A stretch of DNA of 64,000 nucleotides from Clytia hemisphaerica (Eukaryota; Cnidaria; Hydrozoa; Leptothecata; Clytiidae), in contig CACVBU010000501.1 of assembly GCA_902728285.1 (NCBI GenBank), positions 287,496 to 351,495 on the forward strand. Direction: 5' to 3'. Position 1 is the first letter of the stretch; each line of letters begins with the position of its first letter. A program made the position numbers and the translations under genes. Shown here in pieces: positions 54,471 to 64,000 of this stretch. Below the pieces are notes generated by a model that did no database searches, was not told where the DNA came from, and saw only the letters and a program-made list of their open reading frames with translations.

Positions 54471-56745
54471 CACTTATTGACCTGACTCTGACAAATGAAG
54501 AAAGCCAGGTTAGCAACATATCCTATTCACCACTTCATAAAAGTGATCGCAGTGTATCATTTACGTTCGAATGTTACCTTGAAACAGAATGCATTAATGA
54601 AAGCTATAACTACAATGAGGCAAATTTTGAAGCAGTGAAAGGACATCTTGAGAACTCTGACTGGATTACAGGTTTCCGTCAAAAAGCAGGAAATGCAAAC
54701 GTAAATGATTGCTGCAAGACGTTATGAGATAAATTATTCGAGCTTAGGAATCGGTACGTTCCTCGTACGAAGGGAAAACATGCTTACGGAAAAAAGGGAA
54801 GTTTTGCAATCGATCAAGATATTCAACAAAGCTTATAAGAAAAACGTCGCCTTCATTGCAAATGGATAAGATCAATAGGTACAACTTCGGAACAGAGAAA
54901 TAGAGCTATTTACGCTACTGCGAGAAAAAAGGTTACAGGAAAGATCAGACGAGAAAGAAGAAGACTAGAAGAACGAATTTGAGGTCACGCAAAAAGAAGC
55001 CCTAAGAAGTTTTGGAAGCGTATCCGAAACTCAATGAACACCAAATCGGGAATTTCCCCTCTTCTCCTTGATCCAAATAATAAATCATCACTTCGTTTTA
55101 CTGATGAGGATGAAGCTGACATTCTGCAGGATCAGTTTTGCAGTGTTTTTTACGAATGAACCTGCTGGAACAGACACAAATGTAGCATTCTATCTAACAA
55201 TCGACATGGTCAGAAAGGAACTGAAAGGTATGAATCTTAATAAATCGCTAGAACCTGATGAGATTCACTCAGTCATACTCAATAGCTGGCCTTTTAGATA
55301 GTCCTTTACATACTATCATGGTCAAGTCCTTCGTAGAAAGTAAACTACCTGGTGATTGGAATGGAAGACCGCACATGTGTCCCCGATCTACAAGAAAGGA
55401 AAAAAGAAAATGGCCTTGCAGAAAATTACAGGCCCGTTAGTATAACATCAGTTGCGTGTAGAGTAATGGAAAGAATCCTAAAGAAACAAATAATGGAACA
55501 CCTCACGAATGAGAAATTGCTATCAAACAAACAACATGGGTTCATTGGCAAGCAATCAACAGTGACACAACTACTTCACTACTTAGAACAAATGTGCGGA
55601 CTCGATATCCAATTATAAGGTTGTTGACGCAATCTATTTCGTTTTTGCAAAGGCCTTTGACACCGTTCCACATCGCAGATTACTAAGAAAACTCAAAGCG
55701 TATGGTATCAGAGGAAGTGTACTTGGTTGGATAAAAGCATTTTTGTCCGATTGTTACCAATATTGTGAAGGTCAATGGAAAGTTATCCAAGAAATGCCAA
55801 GTGCAAAGTGGTGTACCACAAGGAAGTGTCTTAGGTCCACTCCTTTTCGTTATATACATCAATGATCTAGCTGAAGTTACCAACTCAGAAATGTTTCTCT
55901 TTGCCGATGACACAAAGCTTGTTGAAGAAATAAATAACGCTGAAGATGCAATTAGACTTCAGCACGATATCGAGGCCATGGAAAAGTGGTCTGATGACTG
56001 GTTGTTGAAGTTCCATCCCGACAAGTGCCACGTGTTGACTCTAGGGAAATTCTGGAACATTCAACATGCACATTTTTACGAGGACAGCTGGCACTGTCCT
56101 AGAACATGTCGATTAAGAGAAGGATCTTGAAGTGATTATTGATAGTGAATTGAATTTCGAAGAACACATCTACACCAAGATCAAGAAGGCTAACTCGATC
56201 GTTGGATTGATTGACAGAAGCTTCGACTTTTTTTCTCCCGAGATGCTCTGCACACTTTTCATTGCCTTTGTGAGACCTCGCCTTGAGTACGCGCAAGCAG
56301 TTTGGTCTCCACGGCTGATGAAAAAACTCTGATGCAATTGAAAGTGTCCAACGTAGGGCTACAAGACTTGTTGGTGGTTATAGAAACCATTCATATGAAG
56401 AACTTTTACAAGTCATGAACCTACCCAGCCTCAAGATCCGGCGTAAAATTGGGGACATGGCGGAAGTATATAAACATCTTAATGTCTATGATAAATCTTC
56501 CCTGTGCCAGAAACTCGTTCTTCGAAATCGACCTCAACGTAAGCACAATCTCGAATTAAAGAGGAATTTTACTGAAGACGGCATTAGAGGATATCAAAAC
56601 GAATTAACTTTACTATTAGAGCATTGATACTTGGAACGCTTTGGCAACCAATGTTGTAAATGCACCGTCCGTAGGGAAATTCAAACTACTCGACTTAGCT
56701 AAGGGGCCGGAAAACCGTGGTCTGCAAAATAGCGGGAATTGAAAA
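54471..56745 (+). pseudogene. LINE ORF2: reverse transcriptase and C-terminal region
   Basis: Pieces lie in shifting frames: NYRPVSITSVACRVMERILK and HGFIGKQSTVTQLL at 55,430-55,590, AKAFDTVPHRRLLRKLKAYG (motif A) near 55,645, SGVPQGSVLGPLLFVIYIND (motif B) near 55,810, and MFLFADDTKLVEEI (FADD, motif C) near 55,890. Then come HPDKCHVLTLGK, VRPRLEYAQAVWSP near 56,275, and WNALATNVVNAPSV near 56,633. At least six frameshifts or stops inactivate it. Confidence 0.88.
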
Positions 56746-57314
56746 ATTGGTGTCTTCATTCTTTAATTTCGATCAATTATCGATTCTTATTCATTCAATT
56801 TCAGCTATGAGTAAAATTTCAGCTTTTTCTTTTTCATATAAAAGAAAAATTAGCATCATAAATGCAAGCGAAAGGCTGTGGGATGCATATAAAGTTATGT
56901 ACTAAGATCGTAGTTTTTCCAAAACTGCACGGGTTTGAGCAACTTTTGAAAGTTCATTTTTCTTGAAATAACTCAACATTACTTCGTGTGAGGTCCTCCG
57001 AGGTATGGAATTATTGCAGATGCAAAAGGAAAGCAGAAAAATCCTAAGAAGTGTCACAAAAATCTCAACTTTCAACTTTGAAGCCGCATAGGTCAAGTTT
57101 GCGACGTCGTAGATTTAGAAATATTCAGCTTAGGACTCAGACTAAGACTGAAAATTATCAAAGATATGCAATAATAATTGTGGTAAGGGATGGAGACAAA
57201 ATTAAAACAAAACAAACAATTTCATGAAATATATTTATCAAAAATCATAAAGGTGGGTTCAAAGCTCACCAAGTCACATCGTGTTACATCTCAGTTTGTA
57301 AGCCTAATAATATA
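56746..57314. other. Intergenic
   Basis: No gene is seen downstream of the LINE. Confidence 0.35.
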
Positions 57315-57514
57315 TCAATAAGCAGTGTCCTAAAAATGAAACAAAGGAAAATCAATCCAAGAATATTCACCTTGACAGATCTCTTCCTGTGAACATTTAT
57401 GAATGCTGAGAAAGACTCAAGTGATAAGAACTCTACAAAGAGGAGGGTAACCAGAGAGGAGACAGGAGTGGTTGGTTGGTTTCTAGCAATATTTCTAGAA
57501 GGAAGTTTTACCAT
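57315..57514 (-). CDS. Tentative small gene with a 41-bp intron
   Basis: A frame from ATG 57,514 (MVKLPSRNIARNQPTTPV, then LSLESFSAFINVHRKRSVK) ends at a good donor AAG|GTGAATA (57,371). After 41 bases, a pyrimidine-rich acceptor (TTTCATTTTTAG) leads to a four-codon end and TGA at 57,315. Without splicing the frame runs on to 57,284. Both are possible, and no family is recognised. Confidence 0.25.
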
Positions 57515-58658
57515 TGAAATATTGTCAATTTTTTAAGGAGGATTTTGATATGAACTGGACAGCAATCAATCGGTTTTTGCGAAGCGAATTTATGAGCAAA
57601 GCAGTTTTGCTATATTGTGCAAGTACCTTTAACTTCTATCCCAAGCGAAAATTTGCTATAAAATTTGCTATATAAATCACATCTCCAAACCGATGATTTT
57701 ATCAAAATGACCTTGAATGGTTTGGCTTGAAGCCACAGAAACTTTCTCGGTTTGGTAGCTAGGACTGCGAAAAATGCCGTTTTAAAATGGTGTACCCTAA
57801 CAGTGAACAGCAACAAAATTACCGGAAGCCGAAACACGGACTTAGAATCTGAAGTTGATCAAATTGCCGCGCGGGCGGCACTCATCTAAGCAATGTAAGC
57901 AGTGGTTCTTCGGTTTTAAATGTTTATTTTGCTGTTATATGAAAAAAATTAGTTTGAACGTTGACAGAAATGATCTTCATCATCCCTTGACTTTTAACAA
58001 CAAGTCTCAAGTATCAAATAAGGTCAATCAATGAGAGGTTTTTGCAAGTCGCGCGGGCGGGCGGGAGGAGTGCTCTTTTAATGAACGAAACTTACCTTGC
58101 AAAACCAAGTGGATATTCTATGATAAAGAAGTACGGAGGTAATCAAATTTGTCAATTTGTCAAGAAATAAATCAAAACTGCCCAAGAACCAACAAGCCAT
58201 CTTTGTACATTTTTTTTTTTTTTAATTTTATGTTTTGATGATTTCGACAGACGATTCGTGATTCGGATAAAAATGTTCGATCGTTCGATTTTATTAAGGC
58301 ACCATTTACACTAGAATAATTAGAAGGGAAAAAAAGAGCGATGCGCGGCGGGCGGCGGTGGGTTTTGTGCCTCCGTAGATTATGTGGTGTGTTTGGGGCA
58401 TTAAAGCTCTTAGCTTACGACCCTGTCTCTATAGCGGCTTTATTTATTAGAGGGATTTTTAGAGTGTCTCTTATTTTGCTAGCAACTTGCGAATTGAGGT
58501 GGAGTCTGGATCGCTTCGCAACCCTTATACAATACGGCTAGTTCCTTTGTTCACCTCAAAGATTTATTGGAAAGGAAGTAGGAGTACTGAGCGAGAAAAA
58601 CAATAGAGCAAAAAATGCAAAGAAACTGAGACTATATATTTTATAAAGCATTGCTTAC
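57515..58658. other. Intergenic with three GC-rich motifs
   Basis: CGCGCGGGCGG-type words occur at 57,868, 58,050 and 58,343 in otherwise AT-rich sequence. A 66-codon frame at 58,341 overlaps the third. It has unusual base use but no recognised domain, so it is not called. Confidence 0.4.
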
Positions 58659-58835
58659 CTTCTTGTATCGACAAAATAATTTCTAAACCAAAGGGCAACA
58701 TTACACTCGTTTCTTCCTTTTCCAACAGTCTTGATTTGTTGATGTGGCTTGAATTTCTTCTTTTACTTCTTTTTTCCTTGCTTGAGTAGTCAACCAAATA
58801 TCGAAAAAAATCTATATCGAGCTGCAGAGATCCAC
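58659..58835 (-). CDS. Internal exon candidate, Lys/Arg-rich
   Basis: The 177-bp exon has acceptor AATAAGTTTTAG before 58,835 and a strong donor GAAG|GTAAGC after 58,659. It holds 58 codons with two leading bases and one trailing base, so phase 1 at both ends. It reads GSLQLDIDFFRYLVDYSSKE, KRSKRRNSSHINKSRLLEKE and MLPFGLEIILSIQE. A basic cluster (KRSKRRN) may be a nuclear signal. Neighbouring exons were not fixed. The exon at 59,159 upstream ends in a stop. Family unknown. Confidence 0.47.
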
Positions 58836-59055
58836 CTAAAACTTATTTGAACCAATAACAAAAATTTGAATGCAGAAAACTGAGGTTACGAAGCCTTTCT
58901 CTTTCTCATTATTGAGAGATATTTTGAATGGAATATTGCAGCAGAAATGCTCTTGGTTTATTAAGGTGAAGAACATATCCATAGATTGAATGATAAACCA
59001 TAAATTCGACTAAATACAAAGGCATCTTCCAAACAAAGAAACTTTGAGTGACCTG

Positions 59056-59159
59056 CTAAGAAAAGTCTCCCACCCCTTCGCTTTTTCGAAAAAATGAAGT
59101 GGACTTCGAGAAATCTCCATACAAAATATTTCCAAGACCGTCCAGATTGCCCACACATA
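59056..59159 (-). CDS. Candidate terminal exon
   Basis: Acceptor TTCAATTTTAATTTAG is followed by two bases and 33 codons (CVGNLDGLGNILYGDFSKS, then TSFFRKSEGVGDFS), ending TAG. It enters in phase 1. A different 65-codon frame over the same bases is also open, so the reading is uncertain. Confidence 0.3.
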
Positions 59160-59842
59160 CTAAATTAAAATTGAATAAAAACATTCGAAAAAGAGTCACG
59201 CGTTTGTGTTCGATGATAAACATTCGAATCTTAAAAAGCTAGTTTACACGGCGAAAAAGAGAAAAATTGAAACAAGGCTCTATTTATAAAATCACGTCCT
59301 TAGACAACTCGAGTAGAATCGACAAACGAATGGAATGATAAGATCTATAAATTTTAAAGATGTAAGATTGTTTCCTAAAGTTAATAATATGGGGCGCCGT
59401 TGCAGAAAAAAATAAAAAATATTTTTATTTAAAAAAAAAAAGATGTAAAAAAAAAAGATGTAAAAAAAAAAAAAAAATGTTGCAAAAAAAATCTACTTTG
59501 TTTTCGGAGAGCGAATATATCGACTATGAATATCACCTAACTATTTTACAGAACATAAACATAAAAGCTCGCCTATGGTGTAGTATTTGGCCTAATAATA
59601 TGGCTCACCTTTTTTGGCTCGCTGATTCTGCTGAATAAGCAGTTTTTAAAAAAGCGAGTAAGAGTCGATCGTCGATATAAGGGAAAACGTAAGATACAAA
59701 CCTCAAAAATGTGATCCTTATCTCTGATCCTGTCTTTTATGACTGTCTGAGTTTCTGAGTTTCTGAGACTTAGTTTCTCATTTCTGACTGAGTTTTCATA
59801 CCTGTCAATCATTTGTCCATCAATTTCGACCAGTCTAATTTC

Positions 59843-59925
59843 TGCACCGAGTGGGATTCGAACCACCACCTAAGAAAGACCATAGATTCGGGAGCCAGCG
59901 CTCTATCCCTTGAGCCATCGCCGCA
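59843..59925 (-). tRNA. tRNA-like sequence, probably SINE head
   Basis: Reading the minus strand: GGCGATGGCTCAAGGGATAG (A box) and GGTGGTTCGAATCCCACTC (B box), with an extended variable region. The surrounding element and poor stem pairing suggest a tRNA-derived SINE rather than a working tRNA. An inverted pair, GTAAGATACAAACCTC at 59,689 and GAGGTTTGTATCTTAC at 60,141, brackets it. Confidence 0.5.
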
Positions 59926-60284
59926 CAGCAAAATCTCGCAATTCATAACATTTTATACCAAACTGGCAAAAGACGGGGGTAATGTTATTATAATATGGGT
60001 AAAAGTACGCCTTTTTAAACCTGACTGAAATTCGAGCCGTTACTAGCAACCCTGCGGGGCCCAAGGCGCCGAGTATGCACCCGACACAGTGACAAGCCGT
60101 TACTAGCAACCCTGCCGCCAAAAAAGCCGATTACATTTTGGAGGTTTGTATCTTACGTTTTCCCGATATAAGGGGAAAATTACGAAATTTGGTGCTGTAC
60201 ACCTTCAGCCAAATCTAAAAAATATTTAGGGGTTAAGCTAGCCAAGGAATGACATCCCTGAGAAGTTTTAGTAAGGTACGGCTT

Positions 60285-60356
60285 AAAGATGGCTCAGTGG
60301 TATAGGGCGTTCGGCTCACGCACTAGCGATCCCCAGTTCGAATCGGGTAAGGGCCA
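60285..60356 (+). tRNA. tRNA-like sequence, probably SINE head or pseudogene
   Basis: AGATGGCTCAGTGGTATAGG (A box) and CCAGTTCGAATCGGG (B box) are present, but the two acceptor strands do not pair and the anticodon stem is weak. It faces away from the minus-strand copy at 59.9 kb. Confidence 0.5.
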
Positions 60357-61387
60357 CTTTTGAAATCTTTATCCAGGTTTTGATATTTCATGTTTTTTTT
60401 GTGTGTAGATTCCGAAAAAATAGGTCCGAAGTCCTGAAAAGTTGACAGAAGGGCGCTACGGGGACCGTAAATGACCCCCTCCAATAACACCGGACTGGGT
60501 GGGTCTCACGACTTGAAACTTTCTGGAGACGTCAAGCATATCGAAGGAGGAAAGCATCCCAAATTTCATCACTCCACCGTCACCACTGGTCACCGGGCCG
60601 CGAAAGGTACGCTGCAGGCAGGACGTCCCCGCCCCGTAAGGACGATTGCCGGACAGTACGGCGTTTTTAGCTGGTCAAACTTTCTGTGAGGCATCTCTAC
60701 CGGATGGAAAACAAGCTTGCAAAATATCTAAGACGTAGCATCAAAATTGAAGACACAGCGCCCGATTAGATTTTGCCTTAAATCGGTCTGGACTTCCCGT
60801 AAGGATGATTGCCGGGCCGCACGGGTCTATAATAAATTTCTCCTTATATCGACGATCGACTCTTACTCGCTTTTTAAAAGCTGCTTATTCAGCAAAATCA
60901 GCGAGCCAAAAAGTGGGCCATATAGTAGGCCAAATGGCCCGGGCTAAACTAGGCGAGCCAGCTTTTGTTAAAACTCAAACCACCAAGCTGAAAGCATAGT
61001 CGATATTGTATGTTTACTTTTTTCCGTTTTTAAGCATAGTAGATTTTTTTTCCAGCTGATTTTTTATTATTCTCATAAAACTTTTATTTTTCTGACATTT
61101 AATTTTTTTTTTACATCAAAAATTTCTTTTTTACATCAAAAAGTTTTTTTTTACATCAAAAAGTTTTTTTTTACGTCAAAAAGTTTTTTTTTTACATCAA
61201 AAATTTTTTTGCAAAAAAATCTTTCTTTTATTTTTTTCCGCAACGGTGCGCCATACAATAGACCTGAGAAATACATTTCTATATACCAAAATTTTAAAAA
61301 ATTATAAATTAAATTAAAAAAAATTAATTTGAACCATTTTTTCGAACCCGAGACTTTTCCGACCAATAATACGAAAAAGCGAAACTA

Positions 61388-61639
61388 AGACCATGTTCAC
61401 ACGTTACTGTTCCGTTTCGCTCCGGCATGATTTTTGTTACGAATCGAGTGTGTTCATATTGGTTTCGGGACGTTTCGGAGTTCCGAGCAGTTCCGTTCCG
61501 ATGAAAAGAGTGGAGCAAAACCGTTTCGATCTGTTTTGCTTTGTAACGTCTTCTTTTTTGACGTTTCGAATTTTGACCTTCACACTTGTTTCGGAACCGT
61601 TTCGGAACGGAACGGAACCGTGACGTCTGAACATGGTCT
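61388..61639. mobile_element. 252-bp MITE with AGACCATGTTCA ends
   Basis: AGACCATGTTCACACGTTAC and its inverse (GTGACGTCTGAACATGGTCT) enclose repeated TTTCGGAAC or GTTCCG words. Overlapping open frames on both strands are shadows. Confidence 0.8.
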
Positions 61640-63849
61640 AATTAAAGTTTTCGACTTTTCCGACCATTGAAGTTTTCCCGACCATTACAGAGACTTTTCC
61701 GACCATCAAAACTTTTTCCAACCGTATACGGGAATAAAATAGGTGGTGTCGCACCCCCTTTGGAACTATTGACTTCCGGTTTTGCTACAATTTCACTGGC
61801 TAATTTTAACCTGAACAATCAAATCAAATCAGAACATGAACTTTTTTGCCCATGCTTTGAATTGAATATCTTGTAACCTTTTTGCTTTCTTTATTTAAAG
61901 AAAAAACATTTCTCCGATTAAACCAACCAAATGCATTGGATTGAGACAGGGTTATAAACAAAAATTTACAATGTTGTGGTAAAGTAGGGAAGACGTTTTT
62001 TAATAAAGAGCGCGTGTTTAAACTCACCTTTTTTGAGAAAGATCAAATGAATTAACTTGATCATCAAACAAAGAAAAATATCAAATAAATAAAAGCACCA
62101 GTTATTGCAATTCAGTTGGTGAAATGCTTTTATAAGAACATGCCAAAAGTAATATTGTAGCCAATGATTCCTTATTTACCTTATTCACTGTTCTTAAAAA
62201 ATAATGAACGTACAAAAATGAGTATGTGTTTTAATAAATTTTTCGCGCCAAAACAGAAGATATAAGTTATTTTAATCATTCTGATTATGATAAATTATTT
62301 CCCCTTCTTTTTTTATTTTTTTTTCGTTATTATTATACGATGTTTGTAGCTAGCATTATGAAAACTTATTCGTGCATAATTAGAATAATTAACATAAAAT
62401 ATGCATGGATCGTGCATCGCGCATCGTGAATCGTTGGATCGCGCATCGTAAATTACACAAACCGCTAATTCAGAGCACTTACAAATCGTTTTTGGTTATA
62501 AAATTTCGTGGCGAATTTCCCTTTTTTGTAAGTATTTTGGAACTGATTGTAGAACTGACTGGTACATATAGTTGAAATCTTCAGAGCATATTGTTTCCGA
62601 AAATATTTAAAGCCATTGACCTTTTACATAGTTATAATGTATCTTGATTCAGCAGATTGAAATAAATAGAATCTTTTGTAATGAATAAAGAAAAATGTGG
62701 AGCAAGATTTTTTTCCTCCTTTTATTTACAAATTTGAAAGGACTCTTTTATTAAAATTTTGCTGACATCAGTTTCAGACGAGTCGGGTGTATATAACACC
62801 GTATAATTCCTTTAAACTTGGATTTGAATCAGACCTTTTAAAATATTATCTTGATTATTATTGTTAATTATTATTAATTATTATTATAGATTAATTATTA
62901 TTTTAGATTAATTCTTATTATTATTATTATTATCATTGAATTTTATTTTTTTTAATATTCATATTCAAGACAATTTTTTCGGCGAAATAAAACTGACGTC
63001 AAAATTATCCACTAATAGAGAACTAAACTTCAAAAGAAACCATCAAAGTTTGATTTCTAACTGGTACTTTTAGCATTAGAAAATGTACGTAACTACGCCC
63101 TTCTGGACTAGCAATATTTAGACCCAAAACATAAAAAATGCTTTAAAAACGATTCAAATAATTTCTATAGAACGTCCAAATCAAATCATAGTTGTTTCTT
63201 AGCCCTGAAATTAAGACCTAGCTCTTGGGGAGGGGGCTACTCAGACAAATGAAGGTACGGGTCTGCGCTGCACCCTAAAGGGTATATTTTCAGGGTCGAA
63301 GAATTTTTTCCCTTGAACCGCTAAGGTTTTTCCACAACAAATGTCTGCTGAGAAGATTTTGCAAAAGAACTAGCATTTTGTAGTACCATAACACAAAAAT
63401 CGCAGTTTTAGAATATGACAAAAGGCTGAAAAAAAATATATAAAAAGACATCATTGCTTATAAATCCTTCTCAAACTCAAAATTTCAGATTTTTCAGGTT
63501 TTGATGACGTCATCGGACTAAAAATACGCAAAATTTTAGCCAAATCCTATTTAAAGTCATCCTGAAGCCTCGTATCCCTATCATTGTTTTCTCAATAACC
63601 TGCAAATAATATTCTTCAATAAAAAGCTGATGTTGCAGACCAAAGTATCAGCATTTCTCGCATACATTGAACCCAGCTTCCTATATAACTGCAAAATTTG
63701 GAGTGTGACAAACTACCAATGTGAATAAACATAATCGATCCATTTCAAAGAAAACTCCCGAGAACCTGTGTTTTAAATTTCAATTGGCCAGAGACAGTCT
63801 CAAATGAGAACGCATATTTACTAACCCAGGTAAAAAGATGGAGTAAAAT
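61640..63849. other. Intergenic with simple repeats
   Basis: No gene is seen. TTTTCCGACCAT words repeat at 61,650-61,710. ATCGCGCATCGT-type repeats lie at 62,405-62,450. An ATT/TTA microsatellite spans about 62,850-62,935. Confidence 0.45.
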
Positions 63850-64000
63850 TGTCAAGAAGCAGAGACGACTGATATGGCTTAGTAAGGTTATAACTGCGAA
63901 AAATGATACCCTAATGAAGAAAGCCTTGTTTACGCCACCTCAGAGTATCAGAGGCCCAGCGGGAAACCAAAAACAGCATGGCAAAGTGTAATAAAAAATG
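63850..64000 (+). pseudogene. LINE ORF2 C-terminal fragment, runs off the window
   Basis: IVKKQRRLIWLSKV and LMKKALFTPP, then after a one-base shift GKPKTAWQSVIKN, match the pattern at the end of many LINE ORF2 proteins (basic-Trp-Leu-x-x-Val, later G-x-PK-x-x-W). It is out of frame internally and continues past the right edge. Confidence 0.5.

Larger units (their letters stand above)
52849..56745 (+). mobile_element. CR1/L2-type LINE, nearly full length, decayed
   Basis: It contains, in order, an ORF1 with PHD-like finger and coiled coil, an endonuclease, a reverse transcriptase and a C-terminal segment ending near 56,745. All are on the plus strand with several frameshifts and stops. No poly-A or short-repeat tail was pinned down. 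Confidence 0.85.
59393..61252. mobile_element. 1.86-kb inverted-repeat element with A-rich ends
   Basis: The ends GGCGCCGTTGCAGAAAAAAA and, inverted, GGCGCACCGTTGCGGAAAAA are followed inward by A-run/GATGTA tandem repeats on both sides (59,430-59,490; 61,085-61,205). A second inverted pair lies inside: TGCTGAATAAGCAG, GCGAGTAAGAGTCGATCGTC (59,628-59,680) against 60,845-60,905. No transposase was recognised. Two tRNA-like heads lie between. Confidence 0.75.

Noticed and set aside
58341..58541. 66-codon frame in a GC-rich start
   Set aside because: No domain, no splice context, and its GC richness comes from a repeated CGCGGGCGG motif seen twice more nearby.

Overview
The window is AT-rich eukaryotic DNA with few genes and many transposable elements. 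The evidence is spliced exons with GT-AG borders, a Penelope-like element, a CR1/L2-type LINE, a tRNA-derived SINE, a hAT-like element and about a dozen families of short inverted-repeat elements (MITEs). The mixture suggests an aquatic invertebrate, perhaps a cnidarian or a sponge. The species cannot be fixed from sequence reading alone. Nothing looks bacterial.

Layout. 1-14,752: a very large inverted repeat (arms about 682-7,923 and 8,170-14,752) around a complete 246-bp MITE. The left arm holds exons of an unrecognised minus-strand gene whose next exon (1-191) lies outside the arm. The right arm holds a frameshifted mirror copy. A 679-bp transposon sits only in the left arm, with its empty site preserved in the right arm. 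15,692-28,768: a composite region whose two ends are inverted copies of one terminal sequence, each joined to a ~100-bp satellite (about one copy at the left end, about 23 at the right). Nested inside are a Penelope-like element with 1-kb inverted arms (16,011-20,180), an intact terminal exon for an MSL2-type CXC zinc-cluster protein (20,598-21,652) and a hAT-like element with an 8-bp target duplication (21,857-25,514) that carries inverted minisatellites. 30-51 kb: dispersed MITEs, a SINE, and scattered candidate exons, including a two-exon secreted-protein gene (43,066-44,589) and a two-exon model whose intron is almost entirely one MITE (48,408-48,882). 52-56.7 kb: a LINE reverse-transcriptase fragment abutting a decayed, nearly full CR1/L2-type LINE. 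57-64 kb: candidate minus-strand exons, a 1.9-kb inverted-repeat element with two tRNA-like heads, another MITE, and a LINE 3' fragment at the right edge.

The genes do not form one pathway. The window is mainly a record of nested insertions, inverted duplication and satellite growth. Gene models rest on open frames, splice borders and matching intron phase, not on homology searches. Most functions are unknown, and MITE borders are accurate to a few bases.
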